A stretch of 36,798 nt of DNA from JAAFHN01 sp031421855 (lineage in GTDB: Bacteria > Pseudomonadota > Gammaproteobacteria > Burkholderiales > Burkholderiaceae_C): contig JANOPN010000147.1 in assembly GCA_031421855.1 (NCBI GenBank), positions 1 through 36,798 on the forward strand, read 5' to 3'. Shown piece by piece: positions 8,095-15,672 of this stretch (position 1 is the first letter of the stretch; every line of letters starts with the position of its first letter). The position numbers and the translations under genes were made by a program. The notes under the pieces were generated by a model. It was not told the origin of the DNA. It was given only the letters and a program-made list of their open reading frames with translations, and ran no database searches.

Positions 8095-8154
8095 TCGGCG
8101 TCGCAACGCTTCGTTGCTTCGACACTCAAAGCTTCGCGACCGGCTTCGCCGTCC

Positions 8155-8171
8155 AAAGTCGTGCCGACTTT
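8155..8171. other. short perfect inverted repeat upstream of speB
   Basis: AAAGTCG-TGC-CGACTTT, a perfect 7-bp stem with a 3-nt loop, lies between the tRNA terminator and speB. There is no T-run on either side. It may be a processing site or an operator; no role can be assigned. Confidence 0.4.
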
Positions 8172-8217
8172 GAGCGAACCCGTTTGCGGGCTCTCATCCC
8201 GCCGCCCGCCCCAAACG

Positions 8218-8246
8218 AAAAAACGGCCCTATGGCCGTTTTTTTTT
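8218..8246 (-). terminator. intrinsic terminator of tRNA-Gly (bidirectional)
   Basis: ACGGCC-CTAT-GGCCGT stem flanked by A-runs on the left and a T-run on the right. Read on the minus strand it follows the tRNA by a few bases and ends in a U-tract. The symmetrical A/T runs would also terminate transcription from the other side. Confidence 0.8.
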
Positions 8247-8249
8247 GTT

Positions 8250-8323
8250 TGGAGCGGGCGGCGGGAATCGAACCCGCATCTTGAGCATGGGAAGCTCAGG
8301 TCCTGCCATTGAACGACGCCCGC
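8250..8323 (-). tRNA. tRNA-Gly (anticodon CCC)
   Basis: Minus-strand cloverleaf of 74 nt including an encoded CCA. The acceptor stem is GCGGGCG/CGCCCGC. The anticodon stem TGAGC/GCTCA encloses the loop TTCCCAT, giving anticodon CCC. The T-arm contains GGTTCGATTCC. It decodes GGG glycine codons. The downstream flank holds an inverted partial copy of its own 3' end (8198-8220). Confidence 0.95.
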
Positions 8324-8370
8324 AGGAGCTTGGATTATACGAATCTGCTTGACTGCGTCGTTTTGACCGC

Positions 8371-8424
8371 GATTTGATGGCATTTTGGCACTTGGTCTCT
8401 GAATCCATTGGGTTTGTTGCTATC
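8371..8424 (-). repeat. dispersed element A, intergenic copy
   Basis: Read on the minus strand: GATAGCAACAAACCCAATGG, then a GAGACCAAGTGCC segment and CATCAAATC at the end. It lies between the 3' end of the DeoR-type gene and tRNA-Gly. Confidence 0.8.
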
Positions 8425-8433
8425 AAAAAGTGC

Positions 8434-9219
8434 CTAAACTCTGCGAAAAGTCTCCACTGTGCGAGCAACTTGGTGAATGGCGACGCCTGTGTTGGCGATG
8501 GCGTCGCGCGTGGCGGCGCTGGTGTCGTCGCACATGGCGACTGCAGCTAGCGATTGAAGCGGGGCAATCAGGTGTGGCGAGGCTGCCATGAGTTTTTCGC
8601 TCGATGCCAAGACGACTGTCTCGGCTGCGCGGGCTTGGAAGGCGCGCTTGAGGGCGGCCTCTTCAAAGTCGCCGGTGGTTGCGCCCGCTTTGGGGTGTAT
8701 GCCGGTTGCGCCCATGATGTAGAGGTCGATGTGGATGCGCGCAGCTGCGTCGGTGGTTTGGGTGCCCATGTTGACCATGGAGTGCCGAAAGAGCTTGCCG
8801 CCAAGCATGATGACTTCGACCGCCGCGTGGTCGATCAAGGCGCAGGCCACTTCAGGGCTGTGAGTGACGATGGTCGCGGCGAGGTCGAGTGGCAGGTGTT
8901 CAACCACTTGCAGCGCGGTTGTGCCGCCGTCGATCAAGGTCACGCGACCCGGTAAGACCAAACTGGCGCCAAAGCGACCGAGGGCGGTTTTTTCGTCGCT
9001 TGCGATTTGCCGTCGCGCCTTGACGGTGCCGACCGCGCTAGACGCTGCGAGCGCACCGCCGTGCACGCGTTGCAACTGACCAGTGCCCGCGAGTTCGCGC
9101 AAGTCGCGGCGAATGGTGTCTTCTGACACGGCCCACTCCCGGCTCAGGTCTTTGGCAATGATTTCGCCTGTTTGGGTCAGGCGCGCCAGGATGAGTTGCT
9201 TGCGTTGGCTGGTCAGCAT
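8434..9219 (-). CDS. DeoR/GlpR-family transcriptional regulator
   Basis: 261-residue sugar-phosphate-type repressor. The N-terminal winged helix (about 1-57) contains the family signature around SEDTIRRDLRELAGTGQLQRVHGGAL. The C-terminal DeoR sensor domain has the IDGGTTALQVVEHLP and MGATGIHPKAGATTGDFEEAALKRA segments that bind a phosphorylated ligand in this family. It is transcribed divergently from the DUF4406-like gene at 9335. The 115-bp gap carries three phased GCAYGAAA repeats that are likely its operator. The effector is not known. Confidence 0.9.
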   Translation of the reverse strand: MLTSQRKQLILARLTQTGEIIAKDLSREWAVSEDTIRRDLRELAGTGQLQRVHGGALAASSAVGTVKARRQIASDEKTALGRFGASLVLPGRVTLIDGGTTALQVVEHLPLDLAATIVTHSPEVACALIDHAAVEVIMLGGKLFRHSMVNMGTQTTDAAARIHIDLYIMGATGIHPKAGATTGDFEEAALKRAFQARAAETVVLASSEKLMAASPHLIAPLQSLAAVAMCDDTSAATRDAIANTGVAIHQVARTVETFRRV

Positions 9220-9255
9220 GTGTTTTCGCTCATTCGAGTGTCAGTATTTGCGCGA

Positions 9256-9332
9256 TTCTGCACGAAATTGCGCGTATGACGGTTCTTGTGCAACAATATG
9301 CATGAAATTACGTAAATTTGCACGAAAGTCCC
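9256..9332. promoter_or_regulatory. three phased direct repeats, probable DeoR-family operator
   Basis: TTCTGCACGAAATTGCG (9256-9272), ATATGCATGAAATTACG (9296-9312) and AATTTGCACGAAAGTCC (9316-9332) share a GCAYGAAA core, starting at 9260, 9300 and 9320. Spacings of 40 and 20 bp put the boxes on the same helix face. They fill the divergent promoter between the DeoR-type gene and the DUF4406-like gene. Direct repeats of a TTTCGTG-like box (the complement here) are usual for this regulator family. Confidence 0.65.
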
Positions 9333-9334
9333 AC

Positions 9335-9721
9335 ATGAACCCCTTGCTCATCCTGATTGCTGGCCCGTATTTGTCTGGCACCCATGGCGACGCATTCCAA
9401 ATCGCGGCTAACCGAGCGCGTTTGGAGGCTTGCTGCCTGCCCATTTACCAGCGCGGACATTTGCCCGTCATTGGCGAGTGGTGGGTGCAACCCATTGCCC
9501 GCGCGGCGGGCAGCACCGAAGACGGCGACGCGGTTTTTCATGCGTTTCAGTACCCCGTCGCGCAGCGTTTGCTCGCGCGCTGCGATGCCGTTTGGCGAAT
9601 CGACGGCGCATCCAAGGGGGCCGATATCGACGTGGCAACTGCCCGCAAACTGGGCTTGCCGGTGTTCTACGCCCTCGACGAGATCGCGCCCGTAACCGCC
9701 CCAGTACCGTCAAATTTTTGA
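9335..9721 (+). CDS. DUF4406-like / nucleoside 2-deoxyribosyltransferase-like protein
   Basis: 128 residues starting at the ATG at 9335; a longer frame runs upstream through the DeoR promoter and is not credible. The N-terminal LILIAGPYLSGTHGDAF, the central GHLPVIGEWW and the C-terminal segment around CDAVWRIDGASKGADIDVATARKLGLPVFY match the pattern of DUF4406 and nucleoside deoxyribosyltransferase-like small enzymes, with a nucleotide-binding Rossmann-like fold. It is divergent from a DeoR-type repressor that probably controls it, pointing to a sugar- or nucleoside-phosphate signal. Biochemical activity is unproven. Confidence 0.7.
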   Translation: MNPLLILIAGPYLSGTHGDAFQIAANRARLEACCLPIYQRGHLPVIGEWWVQPIARAAGSTEDGDAVFHAFQYPVAQRLLARCDAVWRIDGASKGADIDVATARKLGLPVFYALDEIAPVTAPVPSNF

Positions 9722-9740
9722 AAACGATCATTTATGTGAA

Positions 9741-9789
9741 ATATACGCCCTTGGTATCCGAATCCATTGGGTTTGTTGCTATGCTATTA
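9741..9789 (-). repeat. dispersed element A, intergenic copy
   Basis: Read on the minus strand: AGCATAGCAACAAACCCAAT followed by GGATTCGGATACCAAGG. It ends just before the exonuclease start and occupies that gene's leader region. Confidence 0.78.
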
Positions 9790-9794
9790 GGACT

Positions 9795-10436
9795 ATGCAA
9801 CTCACTGCTGTCATTGATTTTGAAACCACTGGGCTGTCGCCTGACATGGGCGATCGCGCAACCGAGATCGCTGTCGTGATGTTGGAGGGCGATGTGGTGG
9901 TTGATCGGTTTCAAAGCTTGATGAACGCTGGGGTTCGCATTCCGGCATTTGTGACGGGTTTGACGGGTATTTCTAACGCCATGATCGCAAGCGCTCCCGA
10001 GGCTGAAGTCGTGATGGCCGATGCGCTCAGATTCGTGGGCCGTGCGCCGATGGCTGCTCACAACGCTTCGTTTGACCAGCGGTTTTGGCTTGCGGAGCTG
10101 AGTCAGTTGGGCGCGGGCGGTGACGCGCATCGATTTGCTTGCACTATGTTGCTGTCGCGCCGCTTGTACCCTCACGCGCCAACTCACCAGCTCGGGGCCC
10201 TGGCGAGGTTGCACAGCATCGCGCCCACAGGTCGCGCTCACCGCGCCATGGCTGACGCAGAAATGGCGGCCGAGCTGCTGGTTCAGATCCGCCGCGATGT
10301 TTGCAAGCGTTTTGGGCTGTCAAGTGCGGCGCACGAATTGCTCATGAAGCTGCAAAAAACCGCCAAAGGCGCACTGCCCAAGGCGGTCGAGCGGTTTGTG
10401 GCCGCTCAGGCGGACCGACCCCATCAAGTCCGGTAG
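9795..10436 (+). CDS. 3'-5' exonuclease (DnaQ/DNA polymerase III epsilon-like)
   Basis: 213-residue DEDDh exonuclease. The motifs are clear: ExoI DFETTG (Asp8, Glu10), ExoII HNASFDQRF (Asp94) and ExoIII HRAMADAE (His149, Asp154). Such proteins remove nucleotides from DNA or RNA 3' ends with two metal ions. It lacks the polymerase-binding tail that would identify the main replicative epsilon subunit, so it is probably an accessory proofreading or repair nuclease. The ATG at 9795 starts directly at the ExoI strand. Its 3' end overlaps the convergent aldolase-like gene by 13 bp. Confidence 0.88.
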   Translation: MQLTAVIDFETTGLSPDMGDRATEIAVVMLEGDVVVDRFQSLMNAGVRIPAFVTGLTGISNAMIASAPEAEVVMADALRFVGRAPMAAHNASFDQRFWLAELSQLGAGGDAHRFACTMLLSRRLYPHAPTHQLGALARLHSIAPTGRAHRAMADAEMAAELLVQIRRDVCKRFGLSSAAHELLMKLQKTAKGALPKAVERFVAAQADRPHQVR

Positions 10437-11194
10437 CTTTGATCGGTTCGTTCCAATTTGCGAATGAGCGCGGGCCACGCGATTTGCGCGCCTTGGCCGG
10501 CCGTGGCGGTTTTGAGCACGGCGGCGTTGAATGCGATGACGGCGGGCTCAACCAAATTCACGTCGGCACCACCGGCTTGCGCATCAATTTGAATGCGGCA
10601 GGCCGTCTCCAGCACATACATGTTGAGCCAGGCGTCCGCAATGGATGTGCCGACCGTCAACAAGCCGTGGTTGCGCAGCATCAAGTATCGGTTGCGGCCC
10701 AGACTGGCTTGCAGACGCGGTTTTTCGTCCGCTTGCAGGGCCAAACCCTCGTAGCCGTGGTACCCCAGAGCCGACAAGATGATCGTGGCCTGCTGGCTGA
10801 TGGGCAATAAGCCACCTTTTTGAGCACTCACGCCCACGCCTGCGCGGCTGTGGGTGTGCAAAACGCACTGGGCGTCGTCGCGCGCTTCGTGTATGCAGCT
10901 GTGGATGGTGAACCCCGCGGGGTTGACCGGAAACTGCGACTCGCTGACCTTGTTGCATCCCATGTCGACCTTGACCAAGCTCGACGCGGTGATTTCGTCA
11001 AACATCAAACCGTAGGGATTGATGAGGAAGTGATGCTCTGGCCCAGGAATGCGGGCAGAGATGTGGGTGAACACCAAGTCGCTCCAGCCGTAAAGGGCCA
11101 CAAGCCGATAGGCCGCCGCGAGATCGACCCGAAGGCGCCATTCCTCGGGGCTAACTTTGCCCTCAAGGCTGGGGATGTTCAGGGCGTAGTGCAT
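10424..11194 (-). CDS. class II aldolase/adducin family protein
   Basis: 256 residues. The family folds around a zinc site whose ligands appear in CVLHTHSRAG and the later RNHGLLTVG segment. The N-terminal YGWSDLVFTHISARIPG matches members of the class II aldolase/adducin domain found across proteobacteria. Known relatives are fuculose-phosphate aldolases, epimerases and decarboxylases, but this subgroup (PRK-type, no sugar-phosphate operon nearby) has no settled substrate. Transcribed leftwards, converging on the exonuclease with a 13-bp overlap. Confidence 0.85.
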   Translation of the reverse strand: MHYALNIPSLEGKVSPEEWRLRVDLAAAYRLVALYGWSDLVFTHISARIPGPEHHFLINPYGLMFDEITASSLVKVDMGCNKVSESQFPVNPAGFTIHSCIHEARDDAQCVLHTHSRAGVGVSAQKGGLLPISQQATIILSALGYHGYEGLALQADEKPRLQASLGRNRYLMLRNHGLLTVGTSIADAWLNMYVLETACRIQIDAQAGGADVNLVEPAVIAFNAAVLKTATAGQGAQIAWPALIRKLERTDQSYRT

Positions 11195-11284
11195 TTTTTC
11201 TCCGAGGATTGCAGATTTAGGTTAGCAGAATTTTCTTCGCGCCGCTGTCGCGAAAGCTGCTTCTTGAATTTGCTGATTGCACGA

Positions 11285-11306
11285 TAAAATCTGGTTGAAT
11301 CAACCA
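11285..11306 (+). promoter_or_regulatory. toxin-antitoxin promoter with palindromic operator
   Basis: A -10-like TAAAAT at 11285-11290 is followed by the perfect palindrome TGGTTGA-A-TCAACCA at 11292-11306, then the ribosome site AAAAGG and the ATG at 11322. The layout fits autorepression by the antitoxin. Confidence 0.65.
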
Positions 11307-11321
11307 TAAAAGGTGGTCTCC

Positions 11322-11585
11322 ATGGAATCCGTTGGACTGTTTGAAGCCAAGACCCATTTGAGCGAGTACGTGGCGCGTGCTGAGGCGGGCGAAGAAGTGA
11401 TCATCACCCGCCACAGCAAGCCTGTGGCGAAGATCGTGCCGTGTACCGCCATGGATGTGCAGTCCGAGGAGGAAGCGCGGCATCGAACCGAGGCCATTGA
11501 GTGGTTGTTGAGCAACCGCATCAAGGTCAAGCTCGAGCCGGGCGAGACTTTGAAGTCCTGGATCGAGGACGAGCGCAGGTTTTGA
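11322..11585 (+). CDS. type II antitoxin, Phd/YefM family
   Basis: 87-residue antitoxin partner of the PIN toxin that follows. The N-terminal FEAKTHLSEYVARAEAGEEVIITRHSKPVAKIVP is the Phd/YefM DNA-binding fold. The acidic C-terminus (KVKLEPGETLKSWIEDERRF) probably wraps the toxin. The ATG at 11322 is preferred to the GTG at 11313 because AAAAGG lies at the right distance. The stop overlaps the toxin start by 1 nt (TGATG), so translation is coupled. Autoregulation through the upstream palindrome is likely. Confidence 0.85.
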   Translation: MESVGLFEAKTHLSEYVARAEAGEEVIITRHSKPVAKIVPCTAMDVQSEEEARHRTEAIEWLLSNRIKVKLEPGETLKSWIEDERRF

Positions 11586-12013
11586 TGCGCCGCCCTGATT
11601 TTGTGTTGGATTGCTCGGTCGCGGCGCACTGGTTGTTTGACGACGAGTCTGAGGTGCCGGGTAGCGAATTTGCGCTCAATTTGTTGCGTGGGATGAGCCA
11701 GCGCGTGGCAGTTGTCCCCAGCCTGTGGTCGTTTGAGATCGCCGCAATGCTTCGCAAAGGGGTCATGCGCAAATCGCTGGTACGCCCAGTCTCGGCCCAC
11801 ATGGAGCGCCTCATGGCGTTTGATATTCGTCGCGACAACGCAGAGATTAACCCGTCCGAAATCGCGGAATTGGCGCTTGACGTTGGAACCAGCGCATACG
11901 ACGCAGCCTACCTTCATCTGTGCCAGCGATTGAAGCTTCCGCTGGCGACTTTGGACGAACGGCTCAAACCCTGTGCCGAGCGCGCCCGCGTTAAATTGCT
12001 GACTTTTCCTTGA
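11585..12013 (+). CDS. vapC: type II toxin, PIN-domain ribonuclease (VapC family)
   Basis: 142 residues. The four acidic positions of the PIN active site are visible: Asp in FVLDCSVAAHW, Glu in SLWSFEIAAML, Asp in SAYDAAYLHLC and Asp in LATLDERL. VapC toxins cleave tRNA or rRNA; the target here is unknown. It is coupled by a 1-nt overlap to its antitoxin and lies 63 bp upstream of alaS on the same strand, with no clear terminator between. A T-rich tract (from 12044) precedes alaS. Confidence 0.88.
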   Translation: MRRPDFVLDCSVAAHWLFDDESEVPGSEFALNLLRGMSQRVAVVPSLWSFEIAAMLRKGVMRKSLVRPVSAHMERLMAFDIRRDNAEINPSEIAELALDVGTSAYDAAYLHLCQRLKLPLATLDERLKPCAERARVKLLTFP

Positions 12014-12076
12014 TGCGCCAAGTTCGCTGCACCTGCCTGATTTTTAATTTTTTTTTCCTCTTTGTCCGACCTCATC

Positions 12077-14728
12077 ATGACCACAGCCACCCTTCCACCC
12101 CAATTCACCGTCGCAGATATCCGCAAGTCGTTCCTCGATTTTTTTGCCAGCAAGCAACACACGGTGGTTCAGTCGAGCCCCTTGGTGCCCGGCAACGACC
12201 CGACCTTGATGTTCACCAACTCGGGCATGGTGCAGTTCAAAGATGTGTTTTTGGGTAGCGACAAGCGCTCATACGTGCGCGCGGCCAGCGTGCAGGCGTG
12301 TTTGCGCGCCGGTGGCAAACACAATGATTTGGAAAATGTGGGCTACACCGCACGCCACCACACGTTTTTCGAGATGCTGGGCAATTGGAGTTTTGGTGAC
12401 TATTTCAAGCGCGACAGCCTGAAATGGGGCTGGGAGCTGCTAACCGAGGTGTACAAATTGCCACCCGAGCGCCTCACTGCAACCGTCTACATTGATGATC
12501 AAGAGGCCTACGACATTTGGACCAACGAAATTGGCCTGCCGCCCGAGCGCGTGATTCGCATTGGCGACAACAAGGGCAAAAAGTACGCGTCAGACAACTT
12601 TTGGATGATGGCCGACACGGGGCCATGCGGCCCGTGCTCTGAGATTTTTTACGACCACGGCGACCACATCGCGGGAGGCCCACCGGGCAGCCCCGGAGAA
12701 GACGGCGACCGCTTCATTGAGATCTGGAACCACGTCTTCATGCAGTTCGACATGCAAACCGACGGGAGCTTGGTCAAATTGCCCGCGCCATGCGTGGACA
12801 CCGGCATGGGCTTGGAGCGGTTGGCGGCGATTTTGCAGCACGTCCACAGCAATTACGAGATCGATATTTTTGATGCCTTGATCAAGGCCGCTGGGCGGGA
12901 AACTGGCGTGAGCGACCTCAATCAAAAGAGCCTGCGCGTCATCGCCGACCACATCCGTGCGACCGCGTTTTTGGTCAGCGACGGCGTGATTCCCAGCAAC
13001 GAAGGGCGCGGCTATGTGCAGCGGCGCATCATCCGCCGAGCCATTCGCCACGGTTATTTGTTGGGCAAAAAGACACCGTTTTTTCACAAACTGGTGCCTG
13101 ATTTGGTCAAACTCATGGGTGAGGCCTACCCAAGCTTGGCCGCGCAGTCGCAAAAAATTGCTGACGTGCTCAAGGCAGAAGAAGAGCGTTTCTTTGAGAC
13201 GCTGGGCATCGGCATGGAGATCTTGGACGCGGCACTCGGCGGCGGCCAAACCGTTTTGCCCGGTGCTGTGGCGTTTAAGTTGCACGACACCTATGGGTTT
13301 CCGCTCGACCTCAGCGCCGATGTCTGCCGCGAGCGCGGCTTGAGCGTGGATGAAGCCGGGTTTCATGCAGCCATGGAGCAGCAAAAGGCCAAAGCACGTG
13401 CAGCGGGCAAATTCAAACAAGACAAGGCGCTGAGCTACAGCGGTGCTGGCAATGCCTTTGTGGGCTACGAGCAGCTCGCAAGCCCGGCAACCGTGTTGGC
13501 GCTTTACAAAGACGGCACGTCGGTTTCAACGCTGGCGTCGGGCGAGATGGGCATCGTGGTGCTCGACACCACGCCGTTTTATGCCGAGTCGGGCGGGCAA
13601 GTCGGTGATTTGGGCGTGATCTCAGGCGGTGAGTCGTCCAAAGCGCCCCGGTTCGTCGTGACCGACACCCAAAAAATCAAGTCAGATGTGTTTGGCCACC
13701 ACGGCGAAATCACGTCGGGCAGCTTGAATGTGGGCGACAGCGTGAACGCGCAGGTTGATCTCAAGGCCCGCGCTCAAACCGTGCGCAACCACAGTGCCAC
13801 GCACCTCATGCACAAGGCTTTGCGCGAGGTTTTGGGCGCACACGTGCAGCAAAAAGGCAGCGAGGTCAGCGCAGAGCGCACTCGGTTTGACTTTGCACAC
13901 AACGCGCCGGTGAGCGATGCACAAATCCGCGAAATTGAGTCGCGCGTCAACGCAGAGATCATGGCTAACGCCACCACCCGGGCCCAGGTGTTGCCGATTG
14001 AGGCCGCCAAAGCCACCGGCGCGATGATGCTGTTTGGCGAAAAATATGGCGATGAAGTCCGCGTGTTGGAGATCGGCACCAGCAAAGAGCTGTGCGGCGG
14101 CACCCACGTGCTGCGCACCGGTGATATTGGCCTGTTCAAGGTCATCGCTGAGTCGGGCGTCGCTGCAGGCGTTCGGCGCATCGAAGCCGTCACAGGCGAG
14201 GGCGCTTTGAGTTATCTCCAAGGCCTAGAAGACACGTTGCAAGGCACTGCCAACAACCTCAAGACCGGCGTTGTCGATGTGCCCGCTCGAGTGAACCAAG
14301 TGCTTGAGCACGTGCGCGCATTGGAGAAAGAAGTGGCCGCGCTCAAAGGCAAACTCGCGTCCAGCCAAGGAGACGAGCTGGCCCTCAAAGCCGTCGATGT
14401 CGGCGGCGTGCGGGTGCTCGCGGCTGTTCTCAGCGGCGCAGATGCCAAAACCCTGCGCGACACCGTCGACAAACTCAAAGACAAGCTCAAGTCAGGCGCG
14501 ATTGTGCTTGCCAGCGTCGAGGGCGACAAAGTGCAACTCGCTGCTGGTGTCACGCCAGACCTGTTTGCCAAGCTAAAGGCCGGTGATTTGGTCAACTTCG
14601 TCGCCCAACAAGTCGGCGGCAAAGGCGGCGGCAAGCCCGACCTCGCCATGGCAGGTGGCACCAACCCAGCCGCACTGGATAGCGCGCTTTCATCGGTGCA
14701 GCCTTGGGTGACTGAGCGGTTGAATTGA
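12077..14728 (+). CDS. alaS: alanyl-tRNA synthetase
   Basis: Cytosolic class II synthetase attaching alanine to tRNA-Ala. At 883 residues it is the normal full length. The aminoacylation core (TFTVADIRKSFLDFF, DNFWMMADTGPCGPCSEI, CVDTGMGLERLAAILQ), the editing-domain HSATHLMH metal motif with the later CGGTHVLRTGDIG, and a C-terminal oligomerisation domain (about 720-883) are all present. The ATG at 12077 gives the usual MTTATLP-type start; a TTG at 12062 is also in frame. No strong ribosome site is seen. The stop is closely followed by dispersed element A. Confidence 0.97.
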   Translation: MTTATLPPQFTVADIRKSFLDFFASKQHTVVQSSPLVPGNDPTLMFTNSGMVQFKDVFLGSDKRSYVRAASVQACLRAGGKHNDLENVGYTARHHTFFEMLGNWSFGDYFKRDSLKWGWELLTEVYKLPPERLTATVYIDDQEAYDIWTNEIGLPPERVIRIGDNKGKKYASDNFWMMADTGPCGPCSEIFYDHGDHIAGGPPGSPGEDGDRFIEIWNHVFMQFDMQTDGSLVKLPAPCVDTGMGLERLAAILQHVHSNYEIDIFDALIKAAGRETGVSDLNQKSLRVIADHIRATAFLVSDGVIPSNEGRGYVQRRIIRRAIRHGYLLGKKTPFFHKLVPDLVKLMGEAYPSLAAQSQKIADVLKAEEERFFETLGIGMEILDAALGGGQTVLPGAVAFKLHDTYGFPLDLSADVCRERGLSVDEAGFHAAMEQQKAKARAAGKFKQDKALSYSGAGNAFVGYEQLASPATVLALYKDGTSVSTLASGEMGIVVLDTTPFYAESGGQVGDLGVISGGESSKAPRFVVTDTQKIKSDVFGHHGEITSGSLNVGDSVNAQVDLKARAQTVRNHSATHLMHKALREVLGAHVQQKGSEVSAERTRFDFAHNAPVSDAQIREIESRVNAEIMANATTRAQVLPIEAAKATGAMMLFGEKYGDEVRVLEIGTSKELCGGTHVLRTGDIGLFKVIAESGVAAGVRRIEAVTGEGALSYLQGLEDTLQGTANNLKTGVVDVPARVNQVLEHVRALEKEVAALKGKLASSQGDELALKAVDVGGVRVLAAVLSGADAKTLRDTVDKLKDKLKSGAIVLASVEGDKVQLAAGVTPDLFAKLKAGDLVNFVAQQVGGKGGGKPDLAMAGGTNPAALDSALSSVQPWVTERLN

Positions 14729-14739
14729 CGAGCAGTTTG

Positions 14740-14803
14740 AGTCCTAATTCAATAGCACTTAAGTCAATGAATTCGGCGACCAAGAGCCAATTTGTCATGA
14801 AAT
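14740..14803 (+). repeat. dispersed element A, leader of the hydrolase gene
   Basis: AGTCCTAATTCAATAGCA followed by GTCAATGAATTCGGCGACCA, then AATTTGTCATGAAA. The ATG of the downstream hydrolase (14797) lies inside the 3' end of the element, where other copies have CATCAAA. Confidence 0.75.
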
Positions 14804-15672
14804 ACGTCTTTCGATCGCCGTTCGTCTGGGTTTGGGGTGTTTTGGCCTTGTTGGTGTGCTCGGCTGGGGCAGTGGCTCAGGATGCGACTGCCCTGACACC
14901 TGACGCGGTGTCGCTGCCTTCGCGAGATGGCACGGTGCTGGGTGCGTGGCTGTTCCGACCCACCACTGTGGCCAAGGGCACGGTGGTTGCGCTGCATGGC
15001 TGCGGTGGTTTGTATGCCCGATCAGGGGCGCGCAAGGGCTTGCTGAATCCGCGTCATCAGGGGATGGCGGAGCTTTTGGTGGCCCGGGGCTACAACGTGT
15101 TGTTTCCTGACTCGCTCACGGCCAGGGGCGAGACCGAGTTGTGCACCCAAAAAATCGGCGCGCGCCGCATCGACCAAACCCAGCGCCGCCTTGATGCGCT
15201 GGGTGCCTTGCAGTGGGTACATCAGCAAGCGTGGGGCCAAAACTCCAAGGTGGCGGTCTTGGGCTGGTCGCATGGGGGCAGTGCGGTGTTGTCGGCCACC
15301 GATGGCAACCACCGCGAAGTCAAGGCCGTGAGTCAAAAATTCGATTTGGCGATTGCGTTCTACCCCGGCTGCGCGGCCGCCGAGCGTAACGCCGCGAGGC
15401 CAAACACGGGTTTGGCGCTCATGCTGGGTGAAAAAGACGACTGGACACCACCCGAGCCCTGCGTTCGTTGGGGGCAAGCGGTGGGCGCTGAAGTCAATGT
15501 CTACCCCGACAGTTATCACGACTTTGACAACCCGCAAGGCGCGGTGCGGGTGCGCACCGATGTGCCCAATGGCGTCAATTCGGGCCAAGGCGTGCATGTG
15601 GGCGCAAACCCTGCAGCTCGCGCGAAGGCTTACGCGCGCGTGTTGGAGTTGCTCGACAAGTCAATCAATTGA
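14797..15672 (+). CDS. exported dienelactone hydrolase-type alpha/beta hydrolase
   Basis: 291 residues. An N-terminal signal peptide (about 1-28, WVWGVLALLVCSAGAVAQ) suggests export to the periplasm. The fold motifs are LHGCGGLY (oxyanion region, about 67-73), the nucleophile elbow GWSHG (Ser158), an acidic residue in GEKDDW (about 214-215) and the catalytic His in SYHDF (His241). The family hydrolyses esters, lactones or thioesters; the substrate is unknown. A frame starting at 14725 is longer but would read the repeat as protein and hide the signal peptide. Its end overlaps the convergent MFS gene by 8 bp. Confidence 0.83.
   Translation: MKYVFRSPFVWVWGVLALLVCSAGAVAQDATALTPDAVSLPSRDGTVLGAWLFRPTTVAKGTVVALHGCGGLYARSGARKGLLNPRHQGMAELLVARGYNVLFPDSLTARGETELCTQKIGARRIDQTQRRLDALGALQWVHQQAWGQNSKVAVLGWSHGGSAVLSATDGNHREVKAVSQKFDLAIAFYPGCAAAERNAARPNTGLALMLGEKDDWTPPEPCVRWGQAVGAEVNVYPDSYHDFDNPQGAVRVRTDVPNGVNSGQGVHVGANPAARAKAYARVLELLDKSIN

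Noticed and set aside
8051..8125. Upstream ATG for speB at 8125
   Set aside because: The extra residues are encoded by MITE-like repeat sequence and are not part of the ureohydrolase family.
8218..8246. Possible riboswitch-like structure upstream of speB
   Set aside because: The hairpin with A and T runs is explained as the tRNA-Gly terminator.
9083..9334. 5' extension of the DUF4406-like gene upstream of 9335
   Set aside because: The extra 84 residues would lie antisense to the DeoR gene and over the operator repeats and show no family features; the ATG at 9335 starts the conserved domain.
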